A stretch of 40,685 bases of DNA from Bacteroidaceae bacterium (lineage in GTDB: Bacteria; Bacteroidota; Bacteroidia; Bacteroidales; Bacteroidaceae), in NCBI GenBank assembly GCA_017617575.1, contig JAFZVY010000041.1, positions 1-40,685 on the forward strand, given 5' to 3'. Made by a program: the position numbers and the translations under genes. Of the stretch, positions 1 to 8,380 are shown one piece after another (within the stretch, counting starts at the first letter, position 1; every line of letters begins with the position of its first letter). The notes below the pieces were generated by a model. The model was not told the origin of the DNA. It did not search any database and saw only the letters and a program-made list of their open reading frames with translations.

Positions 1-68
1 CAGGAGGACAAATACTCCTGTATAAACGCAAGACGTTTATCGTCCGTCATCTCTTTTGATTTTCGCAT
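1..68 (-). CDS. 5' end of an unidentified gene, cut by the window edge
   Basis: On the minus strand an ATG at 68 opens a frame that stays open to the window edge; a second in-frame ATG lies at 50. The N-terminus begins M-R-K-S-K and continues TDDKRLAFIQEYLSS, a short charged helix. Only about 22 residues are visible, so no family can be named. A small DNA-binding or transposase-like protein is one possibility, suggested only by the helix and by the 9-bp inverted repeat just upstream. The gene is divergent from leuB. Confidence 0.4.
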   Translation of the reverse strand, partial: MRKSKEMTDDKRLAFIQEYLSS

Positions 69-72
69 AATA

Positions 73-100
73 ATGACACTTTTTGTAGCCCTAAAGTGTC
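73..100. repeat. 9-bp perfect inverted repeat upstream of the partial gene
   Basis: TGACACTTT and AAAGTGTCA are separated by 10 nt. The repeat sits a few bases in front of the start of the truncated minus-strand gene, where an operator or the end of an insertion sequence would be expected. No target-site duplication can be judged because the other end is outside the window. Confidence 0.45.
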
Positions 101-357
101 AACTTATTTAGTACACGTCAATTCAAAATTCTGATTGATTGTCTTTATTGTTTTTCTGCTTCTCCGAATTTTACGATAAGGTATCTTGAAAGCAAAAAAG
201 GGAAATCGTACCAAAAGGACAAAAGTGTGAGTTTGTTAATTTGTGAATCTTTGGGACAATCATTTCTTTTCACTATCACAGATAAGCCTTTTTGCATAAA
301 AATAATTAAAATTGCAATTTTAGTGTGAATTTATCGTTATAGACCGAAATAATTGTG

Positions 358-392
358 TAAATTTGCACCCTATAAGCCAAAATGGCTTATAG
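358..392 (+). promoter_or_regulatory. leuB promoter -7 box followed by a 5' hairpin
   Basis: TAAATTTG at 358-365 fits the Bacteroidetes TAnnTTTG -7 element. Immediately after it is a perfect 10-bp stem with a 3-nt loop (370-379 pairing with 383-392, CTATAAGCCA). It would lie at or very near the 5' end of the leuB transcript. No good TTG -33 box at 19 nt was seen. The rest of the 69-426 gap is AT-rich and shows no gene. Confidence 0.5.
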
Positions 393-426
393 ATTGTAAG
401 TATTTGAAGAATTTAACGTATATAAT

Positions 427-1488
427 ATGAAACTTAAGATTGCAGTATTGGCCGGTGATGGTATCGGACCAGAGATTATGGAACAGGGTGTTGCTGTGAT
501 GGACGCAGTAGCCGCTAAGTTTGGACATGAGGTGAGCTACAAGGAGGCTCTTTGTGGTGCACACGCCATAGACGAGGTGGGAGACCCGTTCCCAGAGGAG
601 ACTTTCCAGACTTGTATGGATGCTGACGCTGTGCTCTTCGCAAGCGTGGGCGACCCTAAGTTTGACAACAACCCTAACGCTAAGGTGCGTCCTGAGCAGG
701 GACTGCTCGCCATGCGTAAGAAGCTCGGTCTCTTTGCCAACATTCGTCCTGTGACTACATTCGACTGCCTCGTACACAAGTCTCCTCTCAAGGATGAGCT
801 TGTGCGTGGTGCTGACTTCATCTGCATCCGTGAGCTTACGGGCGGTATGTACTTCGGTGCTAAGAAGGAGGGTACTGACGAGGCTTACGACACTAATGCA
901 TATACTCGTGCTGAGGTGGAGCGCATCCTCAAGGTGGCTTACCAGTATGCTATGCAGCGTAACAAGCACCTCACAGTGGTGGACAAGGCTAACGTGCTTG
1001 CTTCAAGCCGTCTGTGGCGTGCCGTTGCTCAGGAGATGGCTCCTAAGTACCCAGAGGTGAAGACTGACTTCATGTATGTGGACAACGCTTCAATGCGTAT
1101 GATTCAGGAGCCTAAGTTCTTCGACGTCATGGTGACTGAGAACACATTTGGCGATATCCTCACGGATGAGGGTTCTTGTATCACTGGTTCAATGGGTCTC
1201 CTCCCTTCTGCATCAACAGGTGAGCACACTCCTGTGTTCGAGCCTATCCACGGTTCATGGCCACAGGCAAAGGGTCTTAACATCGCTAACCCTCTTGCTC
1301 AGATCCTTTCCGTTGCCATGCTTTACGAGTACTTCGACCTCAAGGCTGAGGGCGCTCTCATCCGTGAGGCTGTCAACGCTTCACTTGACCAGAACGTACG
1401 CACTCCTGAGATTCAGGTAGAGGGCGGCGCTAAGTACGGCACTAAGGAAGTGGGTGCTTGGATTGTGGAGTATATTAAGAAGAAGTAA
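427..1488 (+). CDS. leuB: 3-isopropylmalate dehydrogenase LeuB
   Basis: Cytoplasmic enzyme of leucine synthesis: oxidises 3-isopropylmalate with NAD+ and decarboxylates it to 2-oxoisocaproate. The 353-residue protein has the usual LeuB length. Visible motifs are the N-terminal [17 protein letters not shown], the metal-binding [10 protein letters not shown] near residue 239 and the nucleotide-binding EPIHGS near 272. It is a single gene here, with its own promoter-like box and a strong terminator 160 bp downstream, so it is probably monocistronic. No other leu gene is in the window. It belongs to the isocitrate/isopropylmalate dehydrogenase family; [10 protein letters not shown] favours LeuB over isocitrate or tartrate dehydrogenase. 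Confidence 0.97.
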   Translation: MKLKIAVLAGDGIGPEIMEQGVAVMDAVAAKFGHEVSYKEALCGAHAIDEVGDPFPEETFQTCMDADAVLFASVGDPKFDNNPNAKVRPEQGLLAMRKKLGLFANIRPVTTFDCLVHKSPLKDELVRGADFICIRELTGGMYFGAKKEGTDEAYDTNAYTRAEVERILKVAYQYAMQRNKHLTVVDKANVLASSRLWRAVAQEMAPKYPEVKTDFMYVDNASMRMIQEPKFFDVMVTENTFGDILTDEGSCITGSMGLLPSASTGEHTPVFEPIHGSWPQAKGLNIANPLAQILSVAMLYEYFDLKAEGALIREAVNASLDQNVRTPEIQVEGGAKYGTKEVGAWIVEYIKKK

Positions 1489-1517
1489 AAGGAGCGGACC
1501 CACAGACCAGCCCGACC

Positions 1518-1566
1518 GGACCCCCTCCCCAGCCCTCCCCCTTTCAAGGGGAGGGAGAAGTTACTC
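1518..1566 (+). repeat. CT-rich palindromic repeat, copy 1 (3' side of leuB)
   Basis: GGACCCCCTCCCC at the left and GGGGAGGGAGAAGTTAC at the right form a hairpin. It lies 30 bp after the leuB stop and is almost identical to the copy at 2689-2736 (about one difference). Family members are also at 2811, 22834, 26101, 29195 and 38617. Confidence 0.75.
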
Positions 1567-1645
1567 AGTCGCGGATAGGGCTTCGCGAGGGCTTCAAGAC
1601 TTGGGTGGTATTACTCATTACTAATTGGTAATTACTCATTAAAAT

Positions 1646-1687
1646 AAAACAGCCGTTAGAACAAAGTGTTCTAACGGCTGTTTTATT
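1646..1687. terminator. Strong intrinsic terminator after leuB, likely bidirectional
   Basis: An 18-bp perfect stem (1646-1663 with 1667-1684) around a 3-nt loop, with the core AACAGCCGTTAGAACA and A/T runs on both sides. It sits between the convergent leuB and cbiK genes and could stop transcripts from both. The same AACAGCCGTTA start recurs in the terminator at 37373. Confidence 0.85.
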
Positions 1688-1767
1688 TGTTCTACAAGAA
1701 TTCGTGTGGGTGATGTTTTCATTCCTCATTCCTCATTGCAAACCATTCTTCATTCTTCATTCTTCAT

Positions 1768-2682
1768 TCAATGAGAGCTTATCATCTTCTTCTCCACGCT
1801 GGTGTATGGGCGGAACTTGCTTGCCTGAATGGCATGCTTGACGTAGATGTCGAGGAAGGAGTCATATTCTCCGATGCCCTTGGTGAAGACCTTTGCCACC
1901 TTTATGCCTACGCTCTCGAGAGCTTTCTTCCAGTCTTCGGCGATGTCCTTCTGGACGTGGTCGCCTGCCACGAACATGAAGGGGATGAGGTTTACCTTCT
2001 TCACTCCGTTGGCCTTGAGGTGCTTGATGAGGATGGCCTGTGTAGGGAATCCCTCGATGGTGGCAACTGTCCAGTTGTCGTGGTTGGAGTCACGGAAGAC
2101 GTAGTCGAGCATGGTGTATTGTGTGTTCTTGTCCTTGGCTGAGCCGTGGCACACAAGGACGTTAGTGGTCTTCTTGTCCTTGTAGATGGCACACTCCGCC
2201 TCGACTGCCTTGTAGTAGTCGTCAACGCTTGAGAGGAGTGGGTCGCCTATCCTTATGTCCTTGAAGGCTTTCATGTTCCTGAACTTGTCAACCTCAAGGC
2301 GTAGGTAGTCCATCTCCGTGCCGTTGATGATGTTTGAGGGTTGGAGGAGGATGTGTGTGAATCCTTCCTGACGCAGCTCCTCAAGCAGCTGTGATGGTGT
2401 CTGTTTCACGATGTCATGCTCCTGCATCTTCTTGATGACGATGCGTGACGTCCAAGCCTCACGGAACTCGTACTGCTTGAATGCCTCCCGTAGGCGCATA
2501 TTGAATCGCTCGATGCTCTGTATGCGCGCATCCTCGTTTGTCGTGCCGAAGTGAACTGCCACGACGGCTGCCTTGTCGCTTCCTTTCATGGAGGCAAACA
2601 TGTCGCTCTCTATGCCCTCGTTCTGGGCATGGATGCTCGTGAAGGTCAGGAGCATCAGGAGTAGTAAGGTTAGATGTTTCAT
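1768..2682 (-). CDS. cbiK: Exported CbiK-like sirohydrochlorin/tetrapyrrole chelatase
   Basis: CbiK family, class II chelatase that inserts Co2+ into sirohydrochlorin early in anaerobic B12 synthesis. From the ATG at 2682 the protein is 304 residues and starts with a clear signal peptide (MKHLTLLLLMLLTFTSIHAQ). The two metal-site histidines of the family appear in VCHGS (about H179) and VAGDH (about H242); VVAVHFGTT is near the start of the mature chain. An upstream in-frame start at 2748 was rejected because it reads through a palindromic repeat and would bury the signal peptide. Export is odd for a biosynthetic enzyme; periplasmic CbiK proteins are known in Desulfovibrio. It could instead handle haem, iron or another metal outside the cytoplasm. 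It lies near the corrin operon but is separated from it by the M6 protease and a 555-bp gap. Confidence 0.85.
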   Translation of the reverse strand: MKHLTLLLLMLLTFTSIHAQNEGIESDMFASMKGSDKAAVVAVHFGTTNEDARIQSIERFNMRLREAFKQYEFREAWTSRIVIKKMQEHDIVKQTPSQLLEELRQEGFTHILLQPSNIINGTEMDYLRLEVDKFRNMKAFKDIRIGDPLLSSVDDYYKAVEAECAIYKDKKTTNVLVCHGSAKDKNTQYTMLDYVFRDSNHDNWTVATIEGFPTQAILIKHLKANGVKKVNLIPFMFVAGDHVQKDIAEDWKKALESVGIKVAKVFTKGIGEYDSFLDIYVKHAIQASKFRPYTSVEKKMISSH

Positions 2683-2688
2683 AATGAC

Positions 2689-2736
2689 GGACCCCCTCCC
2701 CAGCCCTCCCCCTTTCATGGGGAGGGAGAAGTTACT
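2689..2736. repeat. CT-rich palindromic repeat, copy 2
   Basis: Nearly identical to copy 1 at 1518-1566. It begins 7 bp upstream of the cbiK start codon, so it would fall in the cbiK leader or promoter. This is the one copy placed at a gene start rather than a gene end. Confidence 0.75.
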
Positions 2737-2810
2737 CTGTGAATGCATTTTATTCGTCGAAATGAAACGAATAATTTTGAATTTTGCATTTTGAATTATT
2801 CATTTGCAAA

Positions 2811-2853
2811 GTAACTATTCCCCGTCCTGAAAGGAAGGGGGCGGGGGAAGGTC
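2811..2853 (-). repeat. CT-rich palindromic repeat, copy 3 (after the M6 protease stop)
   Basis: Read from the protease gene it goes GACCTTCCCCC to GGGGAATAGTTAC and begins 2 bp past the stop codon. It has the same orientation relative to its gene as copies at 1518, 26101, 29195 and 38617. Confidence 0.7.
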
Positions 2854-2855
2854 TT

Positions 2856-4682
2856 TTATTTGATAATTACTTTCTTTGTCACTCCGTTCTTGCGCACGAG
2901 GTACACACCCTTGTTGCTTGGTGTGGTCTTTGTTCCGCTGAGAGTGAAGTATTCTGTTGTGTTGTTGTCTGTTGTTACGTCGGCGATGCCTGTCCAGTCC
3001 ATTTCCACGCCTCCGCCCATGAACTTGAAGGAGATGAGTCCGTCCTTCTCCTTGATGTCTGTGATAGGCTTATGGAGGTAGTATGTGTCGTCAGTGTTCT
3101 TGTTGAAGAGCTTGCCACCGTAGTTGGTGTGTGAGTCATCCGTGAACTTGGTGACGTTGCTGCTACCAGGGAATAGCTGCTTGGCAAGTGTTGTTCCTTC
3201 CACGCTGTAGTTACTCTTTGTACGTTTGCCGTAGCTACCGTTTGCAGGGACGACAGACATGTGCATGTGGTCGTGGGAGTAGTTCACCGCATTGTAGTAC
3301 CATGACTCTTCGTCATAGTCAATGTGGTAGATGAGGAGTCCACTGATGCCTGTGCTTCTATATACATACTTGTACCATGGGTCTGTGTCCTGACGGTTCT
3401 CAAGGAAGAAATACTCGTTGCGGTTGGCATCGTTGTAGATGATGTATGCAATAGGAGCATCGCCAAGACAAGGCATATTAGTCACGGTGCAAGGCTCTGT
3501 GAGTTCTATTGGGTCAAGCCATCCTGCAAACCATCGCTCGTAGGCTGTGTAGCCACAAGGTGCCTCACCGTGGGCATCAGGACCGTTGGAAGAACCTACG
3601 CACATAAGGTCATAGACGTGCATTCCGAATGCGTAGTCGTTTTCTGCCGTGCAATAGAGGTCAGGCAAGCCGAGGCAGTGGCTGAACTCATGGCAGGCAG
3701 TACCGATGCCGTCCATGTCGTAGGTGTCGGCATCTGCATATTCGCAACTCATGGCGTAGGTGTCAACCACGTAGTCGCCAATGTACAAGGGACCTTCGCC
3801 GTCGTTTATGTCTTCCTTGCCTTCCTGAAATGTCCATTCGTGTGGCCATATATAGCTGCTGCCAGCACCTGTGTGCTCACCAGGACCTGCATAGACAAAG
3901 AACACCTGCTCTATCTCGGAGTCACCGTTCCAGTCGTAGAGGGAGAAGTCTATGTCGTCGCTTGCCTTCTTGATTATCTCCTGTGCAAGTTCGCAGGTGT
4001 GCATATCGCTGCTGCTCTGTATGTCGTTCTTGCCATAGTACTTGTAGCTCTTTGATGCCGTGTAAGGACCTATGACGTCAAACTCAAGGTCGAACTTACC
4101 ATAGCTCTGGGCGTAGAAGTAGTCATGTACAGAACCTGCACAGCCATTCTTGCTGTAACCCACCTTGTTGAACATATTGTTGTACTCATCCCTTGTGTGT
4201 CCGCTCCTGAACTTTAGGTCGGAGAACTGCACAAGGATGACGAGGCCGCGCTTATTGCCCATGTAGGAAGAGGCCTTGCCTATTATGCCGCGGCGACCAG
4301 TCATGGCTGGCGATTTGCTTACTCTTGCTGCATTACGCTTTCTTGCGCGTGACGACCATGCGGAACTGATGTCCTCCTTGGCGTTGGCAGAAGCGATGTA
4401 TTCCTTCTCGCTCTCGGAGCGCAAGGCTTCGTCGTGGGCGAGGATGGAAGAGGCGGATATCTTGCCGTCGGCAACTGTTGCGTAGAAATAAGAGCCATCG
4501 CTCTCTACCACTGGCATTCCGTCCGTAGTTGAAAGGTAATGAAGTGACTCATCTCCGTTGAGGGTGAGCGTAAGGCTTGTGCCGTCACTTTGTGTGACGG
4601 TAAAGGTAACCCGTTTGGATGGGATGGCAAGGCAGAACAGGCAGCTTGCCATAAATAAAGATGTCAATAATATTCTTTTCAT
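2856..4682 (-). CDS. M6 family secreted metalloprotease
   Basis: A 608-residue exported zinc protease of the M6 (immune inhibitor A-like) family. It starts with a signal peptide (MKRILLTSLFMASCLFCLA). A region with many charged residues follows, which may be a propeptide, then the catalytic domain with HEFSHCLGLPD around residue 330 (the HExxHxxGxxD metzincin-type zinc motif). The last residues, GVYLVRKNGVTKKVIIK, resemble a short type IX secretion sorting domain (type A), in which a GxYxxKxxxxxxKxxxK pattern is usual. This suggests surface delivery or release. It is probably monocistronic, with a repeat 2 bp after the stop and a 555-bp upstream gap. Substrate is unknown. Confidence 0.9.
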   Translation of the reverse strand: MKRILLTSLFMASCLFCLAIPSKRVTFTVTQSDGTSLTLTLNGDESLHYLSTTDGMPVVESDGSYFYATVADGKISASSILAHDEALRSESEKEYIASANAKEDISSAWSSRARKRNAARVSKSPAMTGRRGIIGKASSYMGNKRGLVILVQFSDLKFRSGHTRDEYNNMFNKVGYSKNGCAGSVHDYFYAQSYGKFDLEFDVIGPYTASKSYKYYGKNDIQSSSDMHTCELAQEIIKKASDDIDFSLYDWNGDSEIEQVFFVYAGPGEHTGAGSSYIWPHEWTFQEGKEDINDGEGPLYIGDYVVDTYAMSCEYADADTYDMDGIGTACHEFSHCLGLPDLYCTAENDYAFGMHVYDLMCVGSSNGPDAHGEAPCGYTAYERWFAGWLDPIELTEPCTVTNMPCLGDAPIAYIIYNDANRNEYFFLENRQDTDPWYKYVYRSTGISGLLIYHIDYDEESWYYNAVNYSHDHMHMSVVPANGSYGKRTKSNYSVEGTTLAKQLFPGSSNVTKFTDDSHTNYGGKLFNKNTDDTYYLHKPITDIKEKDGLISFKFMGGGVEMDWTGIADVTTDNNTTEYFTLSGTKTTPSNKGVYLVRKNGVTKKVIIK

Positions 4683-4883
4683 TCTCTTTGTTTTTTTATT
4701 TACAAGCTCCGCTTGTGGGTAGTTATAGATATGTTTATTTTTTTTGTTTGTAGTTAAATTGTAGTTAAAATGGAGTTATATAGGAAGTTAAAAAGACGTT
4801 TGATTGTTCGTGGATTTTTTTAGAAGAACATTAGTAACAAGCAAAAAATAACATGGTATATTTATTTAGCATAAATTATCATG

Positions 4884-4988
4884 AATTTGCCACGAATTTT
4901 CATAAATGGATTTCGATATTATCGAAATTATAATTAATGATAATTAATTTGTTACGCGAATAATATTTATGATAATTCGTGGCAAATT
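4884..4988. repeat. Nested AT-rich inverted repeats
   Basis: AATTTGCCACGAATT at 4884-4898 and its perfect complement at 4974-4988 enclose a second palindrome, TTTCGATA-T-TATCGAAA, at 4911-4927. Similar bases extend beyond the outer arms (4871 to 5002). It lies inside the 4683-5237 gap between the divergent M6 protease and the end of the ABC ATPase gene. The rest of that gap is AT-rich, with one module (5064-5105) shared with 23846 and 40000. No gene is seen. Confidence 0.7.
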
Positions 4989-5237
4989 AATGGAAATTCG
5001 TGCAAAACCAAAAGTCTTATTTTGTACCAAATTATTTTTTAATCATCACTTATAAGAAATTTTACCTTCGGTGAGAAAAGTTCTTTAATTTTCCAAATTT
5101 TCGTTCACCCCAAACCACTTTGCGATGGACATCCGTCTCTTTTACTCCACTTTAACTACTTTTTAACTCCTCTTTAACTCCTTTACTTGACTCCTTGCAA
5201 GTAGCGTCAGCTGAACTTGCGAGACTTGAATGGATAT

Positions 5238-6305
5238 TTATTCAAACTGAGTCATGTTCGCTGCCTCGCGAATCTCGGAAATCTGATTCTTTACGATGGT
5301 TGGTACTACTGTCACCAGCAGGTGCTCTATGCGGTCAACATTGTAAATCTCCGTGCCACGTTCGATGAGACGGAATGTGCCGTCACCTGGTACGAGAAGC
5401 TTGACCACGTCGTTCCTGTCGTCAACAGGCTTGATGCCGTTGCGGATGAGAGCCTTGCAACAGAGCTTGTACTCAAGGCTGTGCTTGTCACCGTTTACCA
5501 CTACCTCGCGAGATGTCTCGTGCTCTATGTTGAAGGTGCAGAGGTTGCGGTCGTATGTTATGCCGTCACGGTTGAAGTACTTCTCAATCATTCCGAGTGC
5601 CGAGAGGTCTTCCGGCGAACCAGTGGTGAGTCCGTTCTCCTTGTCGAGCAACCAGATGTGGTCAGCCACCTGAAGGGCGTGCTCGAGGTCGTGGGTAGAG
5701 AGGAAGATGGTCTTCTTGAGCGACTTGGCAAGACGGTGGAGCAAGAGCATCATCTGTATCTTGCTCGGATAGTCAAGAAAGGCAGTAGGCTCATCCATGA
5801 AGATGATTGGTGTCTCCTGTGCAATAGCCTTTGCTATCATCACCTTCTGACGCTCACCATCAGAGAGTGTCTGCATCTTCCTTTCCTTCAGTTCCACGAT
5901 GTTCACCCACTCGAAGCTCTTGTCTATTGTCTTCTTGTCCTGCTCACGGAGCTTGCCCCAGAAGCCTGTGTAAGGAGCACGTCCCATTGCCACCACATCG
6001 TAGGCAGTCATGTTCTTGATGCCTGCATTATCGGTAAGGACAACGCTGATAAGCTTGGCAAGGTCCTTGCTCTTGAAGCTCTTGATGTTGTCGCCACCTA
6101 TGGTGATGCTTCCTCCGAGTGCCGGCTGGAATCCTGCGAGCGTGCGGAGGAGTGTTGACTTTCCTGCTCCGTTAGGTCCGAGAAGACAGGTGAGTTCGTA
6201 AGGGAAAATCCTTGCAGTGAGCTTGTCTGATATAATCTTCTTCTTATTATCTACGACATAACCTGTGCAAAGGTCATTTATCTCAATTGATTTCTGTTGT
6301 TGCAT
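5238..6305 (-). CDS. ABC transporter ATPase, FecE/BtuD-type (siderophore/cobalamin)
   Basis: Cytoplasmic ATPase that powers a binding-protein-dependent importer. The Walker A GPNGAGKST is at about 43-51, the signature LSDGERQKV near 147-155, Walker B IIFMDEP near 167-173 and the H-loop STHD near 203. The usual Q-loop glutamine position reads VLTDN. After the ATPase core there is an extension of about 120 residues, making 355 in all, longer than the roughly 250 of a minimal FecE/BtuD. Its start lies 23 bp inside the end of the antiporter gene, so it is translated as part of the operon. The partner permease is two genes upstream. Cobalamin or another corrinoid is the likely cargo given the adjacent corrin genes; iron-siderophore is the alternative. 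Confidence 0.9.
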   Translation of the reverse strand: MQQQKSIEINDLCTGYVVDNKKKIISDKLTARIFPYELTCLLGPNGAGKSTLLRTLAGFQPALGGSITIGGDNIKSFKSKDLAKLISVVLTDNAGIKNMTAYDVVAMGRAPYTGFWGKLREQDKKTIDKSFEWVNIVELKERKMQTLSDGERQKVMIAKAIAQETPIIFMDEPTAFLDYPSKIQMMLLLHRLAKSLKKTIFLSTHDLEHALQVADHIWLLDKENGLTTGSPEDLSALGMIEKYFNRDGITYDRNLCTFNIEHETSREVVVNGDKHSLEYKLCCKALIRNGIKPVDDRNDVVKLLVPGDGTFRLIERGTEIYNVDRIEHLLVTVVPTIVKNQISEIREAANMTQFE

Positions 6306-7266
6306 TTGTTACAAGGTATATATAATAAAGTATTTGGACTATCAATAGTATTGCGCCTTCCCACTTCTTAACCTCGAAGTGGGTGCGGCTGAACAGCCAG
6401 AAGAGGCAGGATGCCAGTACGAGGGTGGCAATGTCCATCGGCGTGATGTCGCCTAAGGAGAGTGGGGCAATGGTTGCCGACACTCCGAGTACGAAGAACA
6501 CGTTGAACACGGCGCTTCCCACCACGTTGCCGAGTGCCATCTCGGCGTCTCCCTTCCTTGCTGCCATGGCTGATGCTGCCAACTCAGGAAGCGAAGTGCC
6601 GATACTCACGATGGTGAGTGCTATTATTGACTGGCTTACGCCCAGCTGTAAGGCTATGCTTGAGGCACTCTTCACGAGAAGGTCGCCTCCGATGATGAGG
6701 GAAGCAAGTCCTCCCACGATGAACACTATGGACTTCCATAGTTTCATGTTCCTGACGCTGTCGCTGAGTGATGTCTCCTCCTTTGCCTTTCCGTCACCCT
6801 TAGTCATGGCGAATGTGTAGCTGAGGAAGATGGCGAACATACAGATTAGAAGCATACCCTCGGAGCGGCTTATCTCGTTGTGTGCCCCTGTGGCAAACAC
6901 TCCGTCGAGTGCCGTGATGGCTACTACGAGCGAGGACAGTACGACGAAAGGCACGTCATTGCGTATATTGCCCGGGCTTGCCGTTATCGGTGCAAGGAAG
7001 GATGTGACGCCAATGATGGTGAGTATGTTGAAGATGTTGCTTCCCACCACGTTTCCTATTGCCAAGTCCGTATTGCCTTTGAATGATGCAAGGGCACTTA
7101 CCACGAACTCAGGTGCGGAGCTACCTATTGCTACTATGGTCATTCCGATTACCATGGTAGGGATGCCGAACCTGTGTGCCACGGCGGCAGAGCCGTCCGT
7201 CATGAAGTCGGCACCCTTTATTATCGCCACAAGGCTTATTATGAATAATACGATGTCAAGTATCAT
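6283..7266 (-). CDS. CaCA family sodium/calcium-type antiporter (YrbG-like)
   Basis: Inner-membrane exchanger of 327 residues with about ten hydrophobic segments. Two internally repeated alpha motifs mark the family: GMTIVAIGSSAPEFVVSALA with GNVVGSNIFN in the first half, and ALTIVSIGTSLPELAASAMA with GNVVGSAVFN in the second. These acidic motifs bind the cation. It sits between the ABC permease (62 bp upstream) and the ABC ATPase (23-bp overlap downstream). This is a strange place for a Ca2+/Na+ exchanger and may reflect a role in divalent-cation balance linked to corrin synthesis. That link is inference. Confidence 0.92.
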   Translation of the reverse strand: MILDIVLFIISLVAIIKGADFMTDGSAAVAHRFGIPTMVIGMTIVAIGSSAPEFVVSALASFKGNTDLAIGNVVGSNIFNILTIIGVTSFLAPITASPGNIRNDVPFVVLSSLVVAITALDGVFATGAHNEISRSEGMLLICMFAIFLSYTFAMTKGDGKAKEETSLSDSVRNMKLWKSIVFIVGGLASLIIGGDLLVKSASSIALQLGVSQSIIALTIVSIGTSLPELAASAMAARKGDAEMALGNVVGSAVFNVFFVLGVSATIAPLSLGDITPMDIATLVLASCLFWLFSRTHFEVKKWEGAILLIVQILYYIYLVTNATTEIN

Positions 7267-7327
7267 TAAAATGAATAATTAAGAATTCTGTATTTTAAAG
7301 AGTGTCCTTGCCGTTCGGGGCAAGGGG

Positions 7328-8380
7328 TTACCTTCTACGATTGGAGAATATCACCCATATCACGACTGGTGCGCCTATGAGCGAGGTGACGGAGTTGACG
7401 GGCAACGCACCTTCTGCCCCCGGTATTCGTGCTATGAGGTTACACGCCAAGGCAAGCAACGCGCCTGTGAGGAGTGATGCAGGCATGATGATGCGGTGGT
7501 CAGCTGTGCGGAACAGTCCTCTTGCAAGGTGCGGCACGGCAAGTCCGAGGAATGATATTGGGCCGCAGAAAGCCGTGCATATAGCCACGAGGAAACCAGA
7601 CGAAAGGATGATGCAAACCCTTGCTTGTGCCACGTTAAGTCCAAGGTTCTGGGCATAGTTCTCGCCAAGCAGTAGCATGTTGAGTGGCTTGATGAGAAGC
7701 ATGGCTGCCGCCAAGAGTACCACCATGATTCCGGCAAACAAGCTTATCTGTGACGATGACACGCTTGCAAACGAGCCTAAGCCCCAGATGGTGTAGGCGT
7801 GTATGTCCTCTGGAGGACTGAAATACTTGAGTATGCTGATTATGGCATTTGCTATGTAGCCAATCATTACTCCCACGATAAGGAGAGTCACGTTGCCCTT
7901 CACGGCTCTTGCCATCATGGCTATAATGCCCATGACTGATATTGCTCCTATGGCTGCCGCCACGGTTATAGCCACGTTTCCGTAGAGCCCGAGGCTACTC
8001 ATTGCCTTGCCTCCTATAGCTCCGGAGAGAAGTATGAGAAGAGCCACGCCGAGGCTTGCTCCGTTGCTCACTCCCAGTACTGAAGGGCCTGCAAGAGGAT
8101 TGCGGAATACCGTCTGCATCTCAAGGCCTGCCACGGAGAGACCAGCACCAGCTATTATGGCTGTCATCGCCTGTGGAATGCGTGTCTTGAATATGATGTT
8201 ACTCCATATCTCGCCCATCTCTGTGTCCTGTGTCGGTTGACCCAGCACAATGCGTATGGCTTCCTCCACGGGTATCGGTACGGAACCCATGGCAATGTTG
8301 ATGATAAACATTGCAACGATTCCTAAGAATGCCACGACCATTACGGCTGTGGAGGAAAATATGGAGCGCTCTTCGTTCAT
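7328..8380 (-). CDS. ABC importer permease, FecCD/BtuC family
   Basis: Inner-membrane subunit of 350 residues with about ten membrane segments. Family motifs include NPLAGPSVLGVSNGASLGVA near residues 94-113 and the C-terminal GPISFLGLAVPHLAR, which forms part of the contact with the ATPase. Its ATG overlaps the stop of cbiET (ATGA, 4 bp), so the two are translationally coupled. No substrate-binding protein or TonB receptor gene is present in the window. Coupling to cbiET suggests a corrinoid substrate (BtuC role). Confidence 0.9.
   Translation of the reverse strand: MNEERSIFSSTAVMVVAFLGIVAMFIINIAMGSVPIPVEEAIRIVLGQPTQDTEMGEIWSNIIFKTRIPQAMTAIIAGAGLSVAGLEMQTVFRNPLAGPSVLGVSNGASLGVALLILLSGAIGGKAMSSLGLYGNVAITVAAAIGAISVMGIIAMMARAVKGNVTLLIVGVMIGYIANAIISILKYFSPPEDIHAYTIWGLGSFASVSSSQISLFAGIMVVLLAAAMLLIKPLNMLLLGENYAQNLGLNVAQARVCIILSSGFLVAICTAFCGPISFLGLAVPHLARGLFRTADHRIIMPASLLTGALLALACNLIARIPGAEGALPVNSVTSLIGAPVVIWVIFSNRRR

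Noticed and set aside
370-969. Long minus-strand frame over leuB
   Set aside because: It is an antisense shadow of leuB with no domain and runs across the leuB promoter region.
2683-2748. Extended N-terminus of CbiK
   Set aside because: The extra 22 codons are repeat sequence and would hide the signal peptide.
3324-4055. 243-codon plus-strand frame over the M6 protease
   Set aside because: It mirrors the third-codon pattern of the protease gene and shows no motif of its own.
5217-6158. 313-codon plus-strand frame over the ABC ATPase
   Set aside because: The ATPase motifs are clear on the other strand; this frame is a shadow.
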